Assembly (NCBI RefSeq): GCF_000372645.1
Contig: NZ_APMP01000005.1
Span: 1-64,000, forward strand
Origin: Caulobacter vibrioides OR37
GTDB taxonomy: Bacteria > Pseudomonadota > Alphaproteobacteria > Caulobacterales > Caulobacteraceae
DNA: 64,000 bases
Direction: 5' to 3'
Part shown: positions 20,565 to 31,281 of the stretch, piece by piece
Numbering within the stretch: position 1 is the stretch's first letter
Layout: each line of letters opens with the position of its first letter
Made by a program: the position numbers and the translations under genes
Notes under the pieces: generated by a model
What the model was told of the DNA's origin: nothing
What the model saw: only the letters and a program-made list of their open reading frames with translations
The model's database searches: none

Positions 20565-20627
20565 CCCAAGGAACCTGCGAGGTTGGAGGCGTAAACCGGG
20601 TTCAAAGCGCTTTTGGAGGAAAGCATC

Positions 20628-21740
20628 ATGCGCGTTGGCGTCCCTTCCGAGATCAAGCCGGGCGAGCACCGGGTCGGCCTGACTCCCACGGCCGTTCGTG
20701 AATATGTCGGCCACGGCCACACCGTCCTCGTCCAATCGGGCGCGGGCCTGGGCGCCGGCTATGCCGACGACGTCTATGTCAAGGCGGGCGCGACCATCGC
20801 TCCCGACGCCGCCGCGGTCTTCGCCGGCGCGGACATGATCGTGAAGGTCAAGGAACCGCAGAAGGTCGAGTGGGAAAAGCTCGAACCTCGCCACATCCTG
20901 TTCACCTACCTCCACCTGGCGCCCGATCCGGCCCAGACCGAAGGCCTGCTGAAAAGCGGCGCGGCCGCCATCGCCTACGAGACCGTCACCGACGCCAAGG
21001 GCGGCCTGCCGCTGCTGGCCCCGATGTCGGAAGTGGCCGGCCGGATCGCCGTCTTCTCGGCGGCCGAGACGCTGCTGAAGCACAATGGCGGCATGGGCCT
21101 CTTGCTCTGCGGCGTGCCCGGCGTGCCGCCGGCCCGCGTCGCCGTGCTGGGCGGCGGGGTGGTCGGCTCGAACGCCGCCCGCATGGCCGCCGGTCTCGGC
21201 GCCGAGGTCGTGGTTCTGGAGCGCTCGATCCCCCGGATGCGCGAACTGGACGACCTCTATCAAGGCCGCATCCTGACCCGCTATTCGACCTTCGCCGCCG
21301 TCGAGGAAGAGATCCTCAAGGCCGACGTCGTGATCGGCGCGGTGCTGACAGCCGGCGCCGCCGCCCCCAAGCTGGTGCGCCGCGAGCACCTGAAGCAGAT
21401 GAAGCCCGGCTCGGTGCTGGTCGACGTCTCGATCGACCAGGGCGGCTGCTTCGAGACCAGCAAGCCGACCACCCACGCCGAGCCGACCTATACGGTCGAC
21501 GGCGTCGTCCACTACTGCGTGGCCAACATGCCCGGCGCCGCGCCGCGCACCTCGTCGGAAGCCCTCGGCAACGCCACCCTGCCGTTCGGCCTGGCCCTGG
21601 CCGACAAGGGTCTGGACGCGCTGAAGACCAATGTCCACCTGGCGCGCGGCCTCAACGTCCTGGCCGGCGAACTGACCCACCCGGCCGTGGCCGAGGCCCT
21701 GGGCAAGACCTCGATCGACCCCTACGGCGCCTGGAAGTAG
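20628..21740 (+). CDS. ald: alanine dehydrogenase
   Basis: Reversible NAD-dependent deamination of L-alanine to pyruvate, a cytoplasmic hexamer in this family. The 370-aa length is standard. The conserved [20 protein letters not shown] start, [18 protein letters not shown] and the Rossmann motif [15 protein letters not shown] near residue 172 are all present, and [19 protein letters not shown] near 270 carries the catalytic residues. The start was set at the ATG preceded by GGAGGAAAGCATC; an upstream in-frame ATG would place the Shine-Dalgarno inside the gene. Controlled most likely by the divergent Lrp protein. Confidence 0.95.
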   Translation: MRVGVPSEIKPGEHRVGLTPTAVREYVGHGHTVLVQSGAGLGAGYADDVYVKAGATIAPDAAAVFAGADMIVKVKEPQKVEWEKLEPRHILFTYLHLAPDPAQTEGLLKSGAAAIAYETVTDAKGGLPLLAPMSEVAGRIAVFSAAETLLKHNGGMGLLLCGVPGVPPARVAVLGGGVVGSNAARMAAGLGAEVVVLERSIPRMRELDDLYQGRILTRYSTFAAVEEEILKADVVIGAVLTAGAAAPKLVRREHLKQMKPGSVLVDVSIDQGGCFETSKPTTHAEPTYTVDGVVHYCVANMPGAAPRTSSEALGNATLPFGLALADKGLDALKTNVHLARGLNVLAGELTHPAVAEALGKTSIDPYGAWK

Positions 21741-21757
21741 AACTTCGGGGCCAGCTA

Positions 21758-21867
21758 GAGCGTGAGGCTGAAAGTGGGAACCGGTTTCAGCTTATCTCAC
21801 GCTCTAAACATTTGATTTAGAGCCTTTTTGACGCCTGAAATCGATTCCGATTTCAGGCTAAAGGCTC
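21758..21867 (+). repeat. GANTC-bearing intergenic repeat, copy 1
   Basis: A 110-bp element that recurs almost exactly at 46193-46298. It contains three consecutive inverted repeats: outer GAGCGTGAG/CTCACGCTC around GGCTGAAA/TTTCAGC, then GCTCTAAA/TTTAGAGC, then an 11-bp stem (GCCTGAAATCG / CGATTTCAGGC) whose loop holds the CcrM methylation site GATTC at 21843-21847. GAGCCTTT/AAAGGCTC arms enclose the last stem. It begins 18 bp after the ald stop. Copy 1 has a 4-bp insertion relative to copy 2. Long CcrM-site repeats have been described in Caulobacter intergenic DNA. Confidence 0.85.
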
Positions 21868-21879
21868 CAGACAAAAGAA

Positions 21880-21911
21880 GGGCGCCGCGCGGGTCTCGCG
21901 CGGCGCCCTTT
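21880..21911. terminator. bidirectional terminator between ald and the SpsF-like gene
   Basis: Perfect 12-bp GC-rich stem with a 5-base loop followed by TTT on the plus strand; A-rich bases precede it, so it can also act for the convergent minus-strand gene. Confidence 0.75.
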
Positions 21912-21939
21912 AAGGTTTTGGGAGGGATCGAACGAAAAT

Positions 21940-22644
21940 TCAGGCCGCGAAGCGGGCGATGTCCTGGCGGCTCTCGACCAAGTCCAGGACGTCGCCCATG
22001 CGGAAATCCGGGTCGACCGGATGCAAGGCGTCGTAGACCGACCGGGCGAAGGCCAGGTCGGCGGCGGTCTTGACCCGCCAGTCGAGCCGCGACCAGTCCC
22101 GAGGCGCCATCAGGTGAGCCTGGCTCCAGCGCTGGGGCCGCTCGCGGATCGCGGCTGTCGGCGAGATGCGGGCCATCGGGTCGCGGGCCTCGGCGGCGGC
22201 CTCGCGCAAGGCGCCGACCTTGATCACCTCGACATCGAGACCGGCCGGGAAGCTGCGTTGGACCCGGTTGGAGGTGTAGTCGGCGCCGCTGGCCAGGGCC
22301 ATCCGGACGGCGTCGTCGATCACGCCGGGGTCCATGAAGGGCGCATCACCCTTCAAACGCACCACGTGGCTGACCGCGCTGATCGCCTCGGCGCAGCGCG
22401 CGATGCGGGCCAGAATGTCGGCGCCGGCGCCGCGATGGACGGTGTGGCCGCGCGAGACCAGAAAGCCGGCCAGGGCGTCGTCGGCCCGGTCGGCGCTGGT
22501 GGCGACAATGATCTTGGACAGGGTTCGCGCGCCACGCAGGCGCTCCAGCTGGCGCACGATCATCGGTTCGCCCCGCAGCGTGGCCATCGACTTGCCCGGC
22601 AAGCGGGTCGACCCCATGCGGGCCTGCAGGACGGCGAGGATCAT
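21940..22644 (-). CDS. SpsF/NeuA-like cytidylyltransferase family protein
   Basis: A 234-aa nucleotidyltransferase of the CMP-sugar synthetase type. The N-terminal ILAVLQARMGSTRLPGKSMA is the classic nucleotide-binding signature, followed by HVVRLKGDAPFMDPGVI near residue 95, where an Asp coordinates metal, and DYTSNRVQRSFPAGLDVEV. In spore-coat and flagellar/capsular clusters such proteins (SpsF, LegF-like) activate nine-carbon acid sugars; Caulobacter flagellin is known to be glycosylated by such a pathway, but no flm or neuB gene is nearby. It is downstream of an aldo/keto-reductase-fold gene on the same strand, a recurring partner of SpsF. Confidence 0.75.
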   Translation of the reverse strand: MILAVLQARMGSTRLPGKSMATLRGEPMIVRQLERLRGARTLSKIIVATSADRADDALAGFLVSRGHTVHRGAGADILARIARCAEAISAVSHVVRLKGDAPFMDPGVIDDAVRMALASGADYTSNRVQRSFPAGLDVEVIKVGALREAAAEARDPMARISPTAAIRERPQRWSQAHLMAPRDWSRLDWRVKTAADLAFARSVYDALHPVDPDFRMGDVLDLVESRQDIARFAA

Positions 22645-22799
22645 GACGCGTCTCCCTAGTTTGGGAACAGCCTAGGCGAACTTCTTGAAAGTCAAATGAA
22701 TCAAAAGCTTACAGGAGATGAATCGACTTGCGCCGCCGGCGGGGCAGGCGCGCGGACGCGCTGGCGACGCACACTGTCGCGTTCGATTCTAGCGGTTGG

Positions 22800-23684
22800 T
22801 CAGGCGACCCAACGTCGCGGGTCCAGCGCGACGGGATCGTCGATCGCCATCTCGTCCCAGTCCAGGTCCGGCGGCGGGCTGGACGCGGCGGCGACCACGG
22901 CCGACAGTTCGGCGGCCGAGTTGACGCCGACGATCACGGCCGAGCCCTCGGGTCGCGACAGGGCGAAGCCCAGGGCGGCCTGCAGCGGGTCCGAACGGCC
23001 CTCGGCGATCATCCGGCGCACCCGCGACAGGCGTCCCGAGGCGCCCTTCAACTGGGCCGGGACGCGATCGGGCGGCAGGAAGAGCAGACCGTTCAGGAAG
23101 ATCGAGCGCAGGTGCACCTCGACGCCCATGCCGGCGATGCGTTGCAACGAGCCGTCGGCCAGCAGGCGCTGGTCGAGCAGGCTGGCCGGGGCCTGAAGAA
23201 TGTCGGGCTTGAAGCGCCGGGCGACGCCGACGGGATCGTCGGTGGCATGGGCGGAGACGCCGATCTTGGCGAACAGGCCCTGGTCCTTCAGCCGATGTAG
23301 ACGGTCCCATAGCGCCGGACCATGGGGACCGCAGAGCTCCGCCGGCGAGTGGACGATGATGGCGTCGGCGCGTTCGACGCCCAGGCGGCGCAAGGTCGCG
23401 CGGGCCTCGGTCTCGACGAAGTCGGCGCCGCGATCGGCGCGGGCGGCGGCCAGGCAGACGCGGAACGGCGTCGGACGCGGAATCAGGTCGCCCACCAGCG
23501 TCTCGGCGCGGGCGAACAGGCCGGAGGCGTCGAGCACCGACAGGCGCGCGCGGGCGGCGATGTTCAGGATGTCGCGCGCCTCGGCTTCGGGCGAGCGACC
23601 GCGCGGCGCCGACGAACTTCCGCCGTCGAGGCCGAACTGGGCCGCGGCCAGACCGAGTTTTGAGACCGAAATGGACATCGCCAT
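22800..23684 (-). CDS. aldo/keto reductase-fold protein lacking two catalytic residues
   Basis: Predicted 294 aa with the AKR TIM-barrel order: SKLGLAAAQFGLD at the N-terminus, LSVLDASGLFARAETLVGDL near residue 50, ADAIIVHSPAEL near 105 and SAVIVGVNSAAEL near 270. Compared with the AKR tetrad Asp-Tyr-Lys-His, the Asp (VLDAS) and His (IVHSP) are kept, but the Tyr position reads Phe (GLF) and the Lys position reads a small residue (FRVCLAAAR). It may therefore be a non-redox or altered enzyme. A TTG start 42 bp upstream is possible; no strong ribosome site was found. SpsF is 155 bp downstream. Confidence 0.7.
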   Translation of the reverse strand: MAMSISVSKLGLAAAQFGLDGGSSSAPRGRSPEAEARDILNIAARARLSVLDASGLFARAETLVGDLIPRPTPFRVCLAAARADRGADFVETEARATLRRLGVERADAIIVHSPAELCGPHGPALWDRLHRLKDQGLFAKIGVSAHATDDPVGVARRFKPDILQAPASLLDQRLLADGSLQRIAGMGVEVHLRSIFLNGLLFLPPDRVPAQLKGASGRLSRVRRMIAEGRSDPLQAALGFALSRPEGSAVIVGVNSAAELSAVVAAASSPPPDLDWDEMAIDDPVALDPRRWVA

Positions 23685-23777
23685 CCGTGCGCGAACACAA
23701 CAACAGATCGCGACGTTACGCGCCAAGGTTTGAACATCCGGTTTCTGGAAACTTGCCGAGGCGTTAATGTCGCCCCG

Positions 23778-24728
23778 ATGACTTCAAACCGCTCCGACGG
23801 CGCCTGGCCGATGCATGGAATGGCCGACGACGCCCGTCCCGCCTTGGCGGAGGCCCTTTCGCGCGGCCCCGCCGCCTTGGCCACCATCGTCGCCTTGGGC
23901 GACGGCGGGCCTCGCCCGGTCGGGACCCAGATGGTCTTCGGCGACGGAATTGTTTCCGGCTTCTTGTCCGGCGGCTGCATCGAGGCCGATGTCGAGCGCC
24001 ACGCGCGAGCCTGTCTGGCCGACGGCCAGCCCCGCCGCCTCGTCTATGGCGAGGGCAGTCCGTGGCCCGATATTCGTCTGCTGTGCGGCGCGCGGATCGA
24101 GATCCTGGCGGAGCGGATCGCGCCGGACGACCCGGCCGTCCGAGTCCTGCTGGACCTGGCCACGTGCCGGGCGCCCGCCTTCTGGGTGACGGATGGCGCG
24201 CGCCGGCTATGCGCCGAGACGCCGCAAGTCGTCTGGCCCGGCGCGTTCGAGCGCGCCTACGATCCCGCGCCCCGGCTGATCGTGCTGGGCGGCGATCCAA
24301 CGGCGCTGGCGGTGGCCAGCCTTGGCGCGCAATCGGGTTTCGAGACGGTGCTGGTCCGTCCCAAGGGACCGGTCGATCCGCCGCCGCTGCCTGGCGTCGC
24401 CTATCGCCGCGAAGACGCGGCGACGGCGCTGGCGGCGATCGGGCTCGACGCCTGGACCGCCGTCGCCGTCTGCGGACATGACCTGGAGCTGGACCACGTG
24501 GCCCTGATGACGGCCCTGCCCTCGCCCGCGCCCTATGTCGGATTGCTGGGCGCGCGACGGCGGCTGCCCGAGCGGCTGGCGCGGCTGAAAGCGGCGGGGC
24601 TGACGGACCGCCACCTGGCCAAGCTCCGCGCCCCGATCGGCCTGGACCTGGGCGGCAAGGCGCCGTTCGAGGTGGCGGTCTCGGTCATCGGCGAGATCAT
24701 GGCCGCCCGGCACACGGAAAAACCCTAG
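23778..24728 (+). CDS. XdhC-family protein (molybdenum cofactor chaperone-like)
   Basis: A 316-aa protein with the two XdhC parts: an N-terminal XdhC/CoxI region (GDGIVSGFLSGGCIEADVER near residue 55) and a C-terminal Rossmann-like region (RLIVLGGDPTALAVASLGAQ near 170, then PYVGLLGARRRLPERL). XdhC binds and sulfurates Mo-cofactor for insertion into xanthine dehydrogenase-type enzymes at the membrane or cytosol. No XdhA/XdhB or CoxLMS subunits lie in this window, so its client is elsewhere. The ATG was chosen over an earlier TTG 48 bp upstream. It is divergent from the AKR-fold gene. Confidence 0.8.
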   Translation: MTSNRSDGAWPMHGMADDARPALAEALSRGPAALATIVALGDGGPRPVGTQMVFGDGIVSGFLSGGCIEADVERHARACLADGQPRRLVYGEGSPWPDIRLLCGARIEILAERIAPDDPAVRVLLDLATCRAPAFWVTDGARRLCAETPQVVWPGAFERAYDPAPRLIVLGGDPTALAVASLGAQSGFETVLVRPKGPVDPPPLPGVAYRREDAATALAAIGLDAWTAVAVCGHDLELDHVALMTALPSPAPYVGLLGARRRLPERLARLKAAGLTDRHLAKLRAPIGLDLGGKAPFEVAVSVIGEIMAARHTEKP

Positions 24729-24755
24729 CGGGCGGCATGTTTGGGGCTGGGGGTG

Positions 24756-25511
24756 TTAGGCGGGCGCCGTCTCCGCGGAGAAGGCCGCCAAGTCCTCGAG
24801 CAGGGACTTGACCGCGCGATCGACCAGCTCGCCGCCCTTCTCGGGCGTCGCCTGCGCGGGGTCGGAGCCCATACGGCCGTCGGCGTAGCGGGCGCGGAAA
24901 TCCAGGGCTTCGCGGATCGGGCCGGTCGGGGCGATCTGGGGCGAATAGGCCGCCGTCTTGATCCTCTCCGGATAGGCCCACTGGGTGACGGCGATCTCCG
25001 ACGGCGTGGCGTGGCTGCCATGGCCGGTCGGAAACTGGCGGTTGGCCAGAGCGTTGACGCCGGCCAGATCCCACCAGTTCTTCAGCTTCAGGGCGAACGG
25101 CGCGCGCTGCTGGCGGAAGCTGTAGTCGGCGTAGATCTCCGAGAACGCGGCCTCGATCGAGGCGACATTGCCGCCGTGGCCGTTCAGGAAATAGATGCGC
25201 GTGAAGCCGTGGGCGCTCAGCGACCGCACCCAGTCGCCGATCGCGGCGATGAAGGTGGACGGGCGCAGGAAGATCGTGCCCGGAAAGGCCAAGTGATGCT
25301 GGGCCATGCCGATATTGAAGGTCGGCGCGACCAGGATCTTGTCCGCCGCCCGCTTGCTGGCCTCGTGCGCGATGATCTCCGGGCAAAGCCAGTCGGTGCC
25401 CAGCAGACCGGTCGGGCCGTGCTGCTCGTTCGAACCGATCGGAACCACCACGCTGGTGCTGGTCTTCAGGCGCTCTTCGATTTCGGGCCAGGCGGACAGG
25501 GCCAACAGCAT
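24756..25511 (-). CDS. creatininase-family amidohydrolase
   Basis: A 251-aa metal-dependent amidohydrolase. The motifs IGSNEQHGPTGLLGTDW near residue 23, with metal-binding Glu, His and Asp, and FLNGHGGN near residue 111 are typical of creatininase and related enzymes (3-dehydro or formamide hydrolases such as those in mycofactocin or riboflavin pathways). AAGGAG lies before the ATG; a longer frame upstream is rejected. It is convergent with xdhC and divergent from the GAF-Fis regulator; the real substrate is unknown, as most family members do not act on creatinine. Confidence 0.8.
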   Translation of the reverse strand: MLLALSAWPEIEERLKTSTSVVVPIGSNEQHGPTGLLGTDWLCPEIIAHEASKRAADKILVAPTFNIGMAQHHLAFPGTIFLRPSTFIAAIGDWVRSLSAHGFTRIYFLNGHGGNVASIEAAFSEIYADYSFRQQRAPFALKLKNWWDLAGVNALANRQFPTGHGSHATPSEIAVTQWAYPERIKTAAYSPQIAPTGPIREALDFRARYADGRMGSDPAQATPEKGGELVDRAVKSLLEDLAAFSAETAPA

Positions 25512-25648
25512 GGGACGCTCCTTGGAAAGTCCGGACCCTTTACGCCCAAACCCAAAGCGAGCCGACCCCAAAATGTCACACTTGCGTCCGACGCCGTCGC
25601 GGCGTCATGTTGCGGCATAAGCCGGTTCGCCGGTCGAGGAGGAAAGCA

Positions 25649-26593
25649 ATGGCCGATCCTGGCCATGCCGAGAAGGTCCTGTCGGTGCTGCGCGACGGCG
25701 CGGCCACGCCGCTGGCCGCCTCGTGGCGTCGCAGCCTGACCCAGCACCACCTCGACCCCGAAAACCGCAAGCCGCCCGAAATTCTCTCCGAGGCCGAGTT
25801 GCGCGCGGCCCAGGACCAGATGGGATCGCTGCTGGCCGCGGCCCAGGACAATCTCGACGCCCTTTTCCAGGCGGTCGGCGACGGGGGCTGCTGCGTGCTG
25901 CTAACCAATGCCGAGGGCGTTCCGGTCGATCGCCGAGGCGTGGCCGCCGACGATCCGGTGTTTCGCCGCTGGGGCCTTTGGAATGGCGCCATGTGGAGCG
26001 AGGCGCGCGAGGGCACCAACGGCATCGGCACCTGCATCGCCGAGCAGCGCGTGCTGACCATCCATCGCGACCAACATTTCCACACGCGCAATATCGGCCT
26101 GTCCTGCACGGTCGCGCCGCTGTTCGACGCCGCGGGCCGGCTGGCCGGGGCGCTGGACGTCTCCTCCTGCCGCCCGGGCCTCGAGGGGCTCACGGGCTTG
26201 GTCGAGCGGGCGGTCACCGACGCCGCCCGCCGCATCGAGGCGCGCGCTTTTCGCGAGGCTTTCCCGAAGGCGCGGATCGTGCTCCTGCCCGACGCGGGCG
26301 CCGACCGAGCCTCGACGCCGATGCTGGCGGTGGACGGCGACGACCTGGTCATCGGCGCCAGCCGCGCGGCGCGCATCGCCCTGAAGCTGACCGACGAAGC
26401 CCTGCGCAAGGGTCTTCCGTCGCCCGACCGCACCGCCGACCTCAACGAAGCGGAACGCGCCGCCGTCCGCCGAGCCCTGACCCAGACCGGCGGCAACGTG
26501 TCGGCCGCGGCGGCGGTCTTGGGCCTGTCCCGCGCCACGCTGAATCGCAAGCTCAAACGCCTGGACCTGGTGCGCGGGCGGGAATTCCACTGA
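25649..26593 (+). CDS. GAF-Fis type transcriptional regulator without AAA+ domain
   Basis: A 314-aa protein resembling the sensor and DNA-binding ends of AcoR-type activators. It has [20 protein letters not shown] near residue 20, a GAF-like region around 70-190 ([40 protein letters not shown]), and a Fis-type helix-turn-helix at the C-terminus ([20 protein letters not shown]). The sigma-54-activating AAA+ module (GAFTGA, Walker A) is absent, so it cannot open sigma-54 promoters. GAGGAGGAAAGCA before the ATG supports the start. It lies 121 bp upstream of an aldehyde dehydrogenase, its probable target. Confidence 0.8.
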   Translation: MADPGHAEKVLSVLRDGAATPLAASWRRSLTQHHLDPENRKPPEILSEAELRAAQDQMGSLLAAAQDNLDALFQAVGDGGCCVLLTNAEGVPVDRRGVAADDPVFRRWGLWNGAMWSEAREGTNGIGTCIAEQRVLTIHRDQHFHTRNIGLSCTVAPLFDAAGRLAGALDVSSCRPGLEGLTGLVERAVTDAARRIEARAFREAFPKARIVLLPDAGADRASTPMLAVDGDDLVIGASRAARIALKLTDEALRKGLPSPDRTADLNEAERAAVRRALTQTGGNVSAAAAVLGLSRATLNRKLKRLDLVRGREFH

Positions 26594-26595
26594 AC

Positions 26596-26615
26596 CTGTC
26601 TCGAATGTGAGACAG
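26596..26615. promoter_or_regulatory. CTGTCTC/GAGACAG palindrome upstream of aldehyde dehydrogenase
   Basis: Perfect 7-bp inverted repeat with a 6-bp spacer, starting three bases after the regulator stop and 100 bp before the aldehyde dehydrogenase start. It has the size and symmetry of Fis-type activator sites (TGTC...GACA). No -24/-12 sigma-54 promoter was found nearby, consistent with the regulator lacking an AAA+ domain. Confidence 0.5.
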
Positions 26616-26714
26616 TTCGGAGAGGCGCGGGCTTCGACCCCGGCGCCGACCTTCGACCGACGACGCCAAACTCGCTTCCAACAGACGCCGATCATTGGCG
26701 CCCGGAGGAAGCCC

Positions 26715-28235
<1,521 letters not shown>

Positions 28236-28348
28236 TCCCGCGCGAAACCCGACGCCGGCCGTTCGACGCGAGAAACCTTATTGGTCTTCTTGCGTCGGGC
28301 GGTTGGCTTCGCCTAATTCCGCGCCAATAATAAAAGGGAGTAGCGCAG

Positions 28349-30289
28349 GTGAGCGACGGTATGCTGTTTCCGGTTCCTAAGGCCTGGGCGGAGCGCGCCC
28401 ATGTTAACGCCGAGGCCCTGGCGGCCGCGCGCCGTCGCGCCGACGAAGATCCGCATGGCTATTGGAAGGATCTGGCCGGGCGTCTGGACTGGATCACCCC
28501 GCCCACCAAGATCAAGGACGTCTCTCTCCGGACCGAGGATTTCCGCATCCGCTGGTACGAGGACGGCGTCCTCAACGTCTCGGCCAACTGCATCGACCGC
28601 CACCTGCGCCACCGCGCCAACGATGTGGCGTTGATCTGGGAAGGCGACGACCCGGCCGCCTCGCGCAAGATCACCTATGCCGAGCTGCACGAGCAGGTCT
28701 GCCGGATGGCCAACGTGTTCAAGGCCCAGGGCGTGACCAAGGGCGACCGGGTGACGATCTATCTGCCGATGATCCCCGAGGCCGCCTACGCCATGCTGGC
28801 CTGCGCGCGGATCGGCGCCGTCCATTCGGTGGTGTTCGCCGGCTTCTCCCCCGACAGCCTGTCAGGCCGCATCAACGACTGCGACTCCAAGCTGGTCATC
28901 ACCGCCGACGAGGGCGTGCGCGGCGGCAAGCGGATTCCTTTGAAAGCCAATGTGGACGCCGCCCTGGCCCATTGTCCGGGCGTTGAAAAGGTGCTGGTCG
29001 TCACCCGCACGGGCGCCCACGTGCCCCTGACCGCCGGCCGCGACATCATCTACGAACACGCCGCCGCCAAGGCCTCGATCCATTGCGCGCCCGAGCCGAT
29101 GAACGCCGAGGACCCGCTGTTCATCCTCTACACCTCGGGCTCGACGGGCAAACCCAAGGGCGTACTGCACACGACCGGCGGCTATCTGGTCTGGGCCAGC
29201 TGGACCCATGAGGCGGTGTTCGACTACCGGCCCGGCGAGGTCTACTGGTGCACGGCCGACATCGGCTGGGTCACCGGCCACACCTACATCGTCTATGGCC
29301 CGCTCGCGAACGGCGCGACCAGCGTGATGTTCGAGGGCGTGCCGAACTATCCCTGCAACAGCCGGTTCTGGCAGGTGATCGACAAGCACAAGGTCGAGAT
29401 CTTCTACACCGCCCCGACGGCCCTGCGCGCTTTGATGCGCGAAGGCGAGGCGCCGGTCGAGCGGACCTCGCGCGCCTCGCTGCGCCTGCTGGGCAGCGTG
29501 GGCGAGCCGATCAATCCCGAGGCCTGGCTCTGGTATCACCGCGTGGTCGGCGAGAGCCGCTGCCCCATCGTCGACACCTGGTGGCAGACCGAGACGGGTG
29601 GAACACTGATGACTCCGCTGCCCGGCGCCGACGCGCTGAAGCCCGGTTCGGCCTGCGGTCCGATGCCGGGCGTCAAGCCCGAGCTGGTCGACGCCGAAGG
29701 GGTCGTGCTGGAAGGCGCGACCGAGGGCAACCTCGTCCTGACCGACAGCTGGCCGGGCCAGATGCGCACGGTCTATGGCGACCATCAGCGGTTCATCGAG
29801 ACCTATTTCACGACCTATCCCGGCAAGTACTTCACCGGCGACGGCTGCCGGCGGGACGCCGACGGCTACTACTGGATCACCGGCCGCGTCGACGACGTGC
29901 TCAACGTCTCCGGCCACCGCCTGGGCACGGCCGAGGTCGAGAGCGCCCTGGTCGCGCACCCCCGGGTCGCCGAGGCCGCGGTCGTCGGCTATCCGCACCC
30001 GATCAAGGGCCAGGGCATCTATTGCTACGTCACCCTCAACGCGGGCGTCGAGGCGTCGGAAAGCCTGCGCAAGGAGCTGATCGATTGGGTCCGCCGCGAG
30101 ATCGGACCGATCGCCACGCCGGACGTCATCCAGTGGGCGCCGGGCCTGCCAAAGACCCGCTCGGGCAAGATCATGCGCCGCATCCTGCGCAAGATCGCCG
30201 AAAACGAGCTGGAGAACCTGGGCGACACCTCGACCCTGGCCGATCCGTCGGTGGTCGACGACCTGGTGAAAAACCGCGCGGGCGCCTGA
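28349..30289 (+). CDS. acs: acetate--CoA ligase (acetyl-CoA synthetase)
   Basis: Makes acetyl-CoA from acetate, ATP and CoA through acetyl-AMP. The 646-aa length and order of motifs are standard: [19 protein letters not shown] (P-loop-like A3) near residue 260, TWWQTETGG near 410, and [15 protein letters not shown] near 600, with the Lys of the SGKIMRR motif that is acetylated by Pat/AcuA-type enzymes. GTG was chosen as start because AAAGGGAG sits 8 bases upstream; the ATG four codons later is possible. It follows an aldehyde dehydrogenase, so the two probably form an ethanol/aldehyde-to-acetyl-CoA branch. Confidence 0.95.
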   Translation: MSDGMLFPVPKAWAERAHVNAEALAAARRRADEDPHGYWKDLAGRLDWITPPTKIKDVSLRTEDFRIRWYEDGVLNVSANCIDRHLRHRANDVALIWEGDDPAASRKITYAELHEQVCRMANVFKAQGVTKGDRVTIYLPMIPEAAYAMLACARIGAVHSVVFAGFSPDSLSGRINDCDSKLVITADEGVRGGKRIPLKANVDAALAHCPGVEKVLVVTRTGAHVPLTAGRDIIYEHAAAKASIHCAPEPMNAEDPLFILYTSGSTGKPKGVLHTTGGYLVWASWTHEAVFDYRPGEVYWCTADIGWVTGHTYIVYGPLANGATSVMFEGVPNYPCNSRFWQVIDKHKVEIFYTAPTALRALMREGEAPVERTSRASLRLLGSVGEPINPEAWLWYHRVVGESRCPIVDTWWQTETGGTLMTPLPGADALKPGSACGPMPGVKPELVDAEGVVLEGATEGNLVLTDSWPGQMRTVYGDHQRFIETYFTTYPGKYFTGDGCRRDADGYYWITGRVDDVLNVSGHRLGTAEVESALVAHPRVAEAAVVGYPHPIKGQGIYCYVTLNAGVEASESLRKELIDWVRREIGPIATPDVIQWAPGLPKTRSGKIMRRILRKIAENELENLGDTSTLADPSVVDDLVKNRAGA

Positions 30290-30322
30290 CGAAAGCCACA
30301 CCGGCGCGTTAGCCTCCAGGTA

Positions 30323-30880
30323 ATGCGCCGGTTGGTCTCCCTTCTCGTCCTGCTCGTCCTCGCCCAACCCGCGGAGGCGGCCAGCGAATTCGCGGTGAAG
30401 GACGACGGCGTCGCGGTCGAGGCCCATGCCGACGACCAGGGCCGGGGCGTGGTCCACGCCAGCATCGATATCGCCGCCCCGCCGGCGGTCGTGTTCCGCA
30501 TCATCCTCGACTGCGATCGGGCCGCCCGGATGAGTCCGGGCGTCAAACACTGCCGCGTCGTCTCGCGCGCGCCGGACGGGACCGAGATCCGCGAGCACGC
30601 GGTCAAGTGGACCTTCTTCATGCCCACCCTACGCTCGACCTCGCGCGTGACGCTGGAGCCCGACCGGCGGGTCGGATTCACCTGCATCGGCGGCGACATC
30701 CGCGCCTGCGAGGGAAGCTGGACGCTGGAGCCCCTCGACGGCGGCGCGCGCACGCGGGTCACCTACGATCTGTGGGCCACCGCCCCCTTCGCGGTTCCAG
30801 CCCGCCTGATCAGCGGCATGATGCGCCGCGACGTCCCCGCCTCGCTGAAGGCCCTGCGGCGCGAGTGCGAAGCCGGATGA
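30323..30880 (+). CDS. SRPBCC-family (START-like) secreted protein
   Basis: A 185-aa protein with a clear Sec signal peptide (LVSLLVLLVLAQPAEAAS, cleavage near residue 22) and a START/polyketide-cyclase-like ligand-binding fold: the APPAVVFRIILDCDRAARM segment near residue 52 is the characteristic start of the domain, and RVTYDLWATAPFAVPARLI is near 147. Probably binds a lipid or hydrophobic ligand in the periplasm. Its stop overlaps the next gene's start as ATGA, so the two are translationally coupled. No close functional assignment. Confidence 0.7.
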   Translation: MRRLVSLLVLLVLAQPAEAASEFAVKDDGVAVEAHADDQGRGVVHASIDIAAPPAVVFRIILDCDRAARMSPGVKHCRVVSRAPDGTEIREHAVKWTFFMPTLRSTSRVTLEPDRRVGFTCIGGDIRACEGSWTLEPLDGGARTRVTYDLWATAPFAVPARLISGMMRRDVPASLKALRRECEAG

Positions 30881-31281
30881 GCCCCGACGGCCTTATGCTG
30901 TTCGATGGCGTCTGCCACCTGTGCGACGGCGCGGTCCGGACCGTTCTGCGGCTGGACCGCGCGGGCGTCGTCCGCTTCACGCCGATCCTTTCACCCTACG
31001 GCCGGAAGCTCGCCTTGACCCACGGCCTGGACCCCAACGCGCCCGAGAGTTTCCTATTCTTCGATCGCGGTCGCCCGCTGACCAAGACCGCCGCCGTCGC
31101 CGCGCTGTTGCGCAGACTGCCCGCGCCGTGGCGTTGGCTGGCCGTCGTCGACCGCCTGCCGCGCGGTCCCGCCGACGCCGCCTATGACTGGATCGCGGCC
31201 AACCGCTATCGGCTTCTGGGGAAGAGGGATCGCTGCCGGGTCCCGACGGACGAGCAACGAGCGCGGTTCATCCTGGACTAG
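30877..31281 (+). CDS. DCC-family thiol-disulfide oxidoreductase-like protein (DUF393)
   Basis: A 134-aa protein with the family motif LFDGVCHLCDGAVRTVL at residues 8-24; its DGVCxxC gives the DCC name and a CxxC redox pair. The remainder, with FLFFDRGRPLTKTAAVAALL near 62, is typical of DUF393. Start by ATG overlapping the upstream TGA (ATGA). Likely a redox-active or cargo-binding protein; actual substrate is unknown. It converges with bphP, whose stop is at 31278, so the 3' ends overlap by 4 bp. Confidence 0.8.
   Translation: MSPDGLMLFDGVCHLCDGAVRTVLRLDRAGVVRFTPILSPYGRKLALTHGLDPNAPESFLFFDRGRPLTKTAAVAALLRRLPAPWRWLAVVDRLPRGPADAAYDWIAANRYRLLGKRDRCRVPTDEQRARFILD

Noticed and set aside
20508-21680. 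Upstream extension of the Lrp gene into DNA antisense to ald
   Set aside because: Only the last 157 residues match Lrp/AsnC; the rest is the antisense of ald. A GTG start at 20507 gives the family's normal length.
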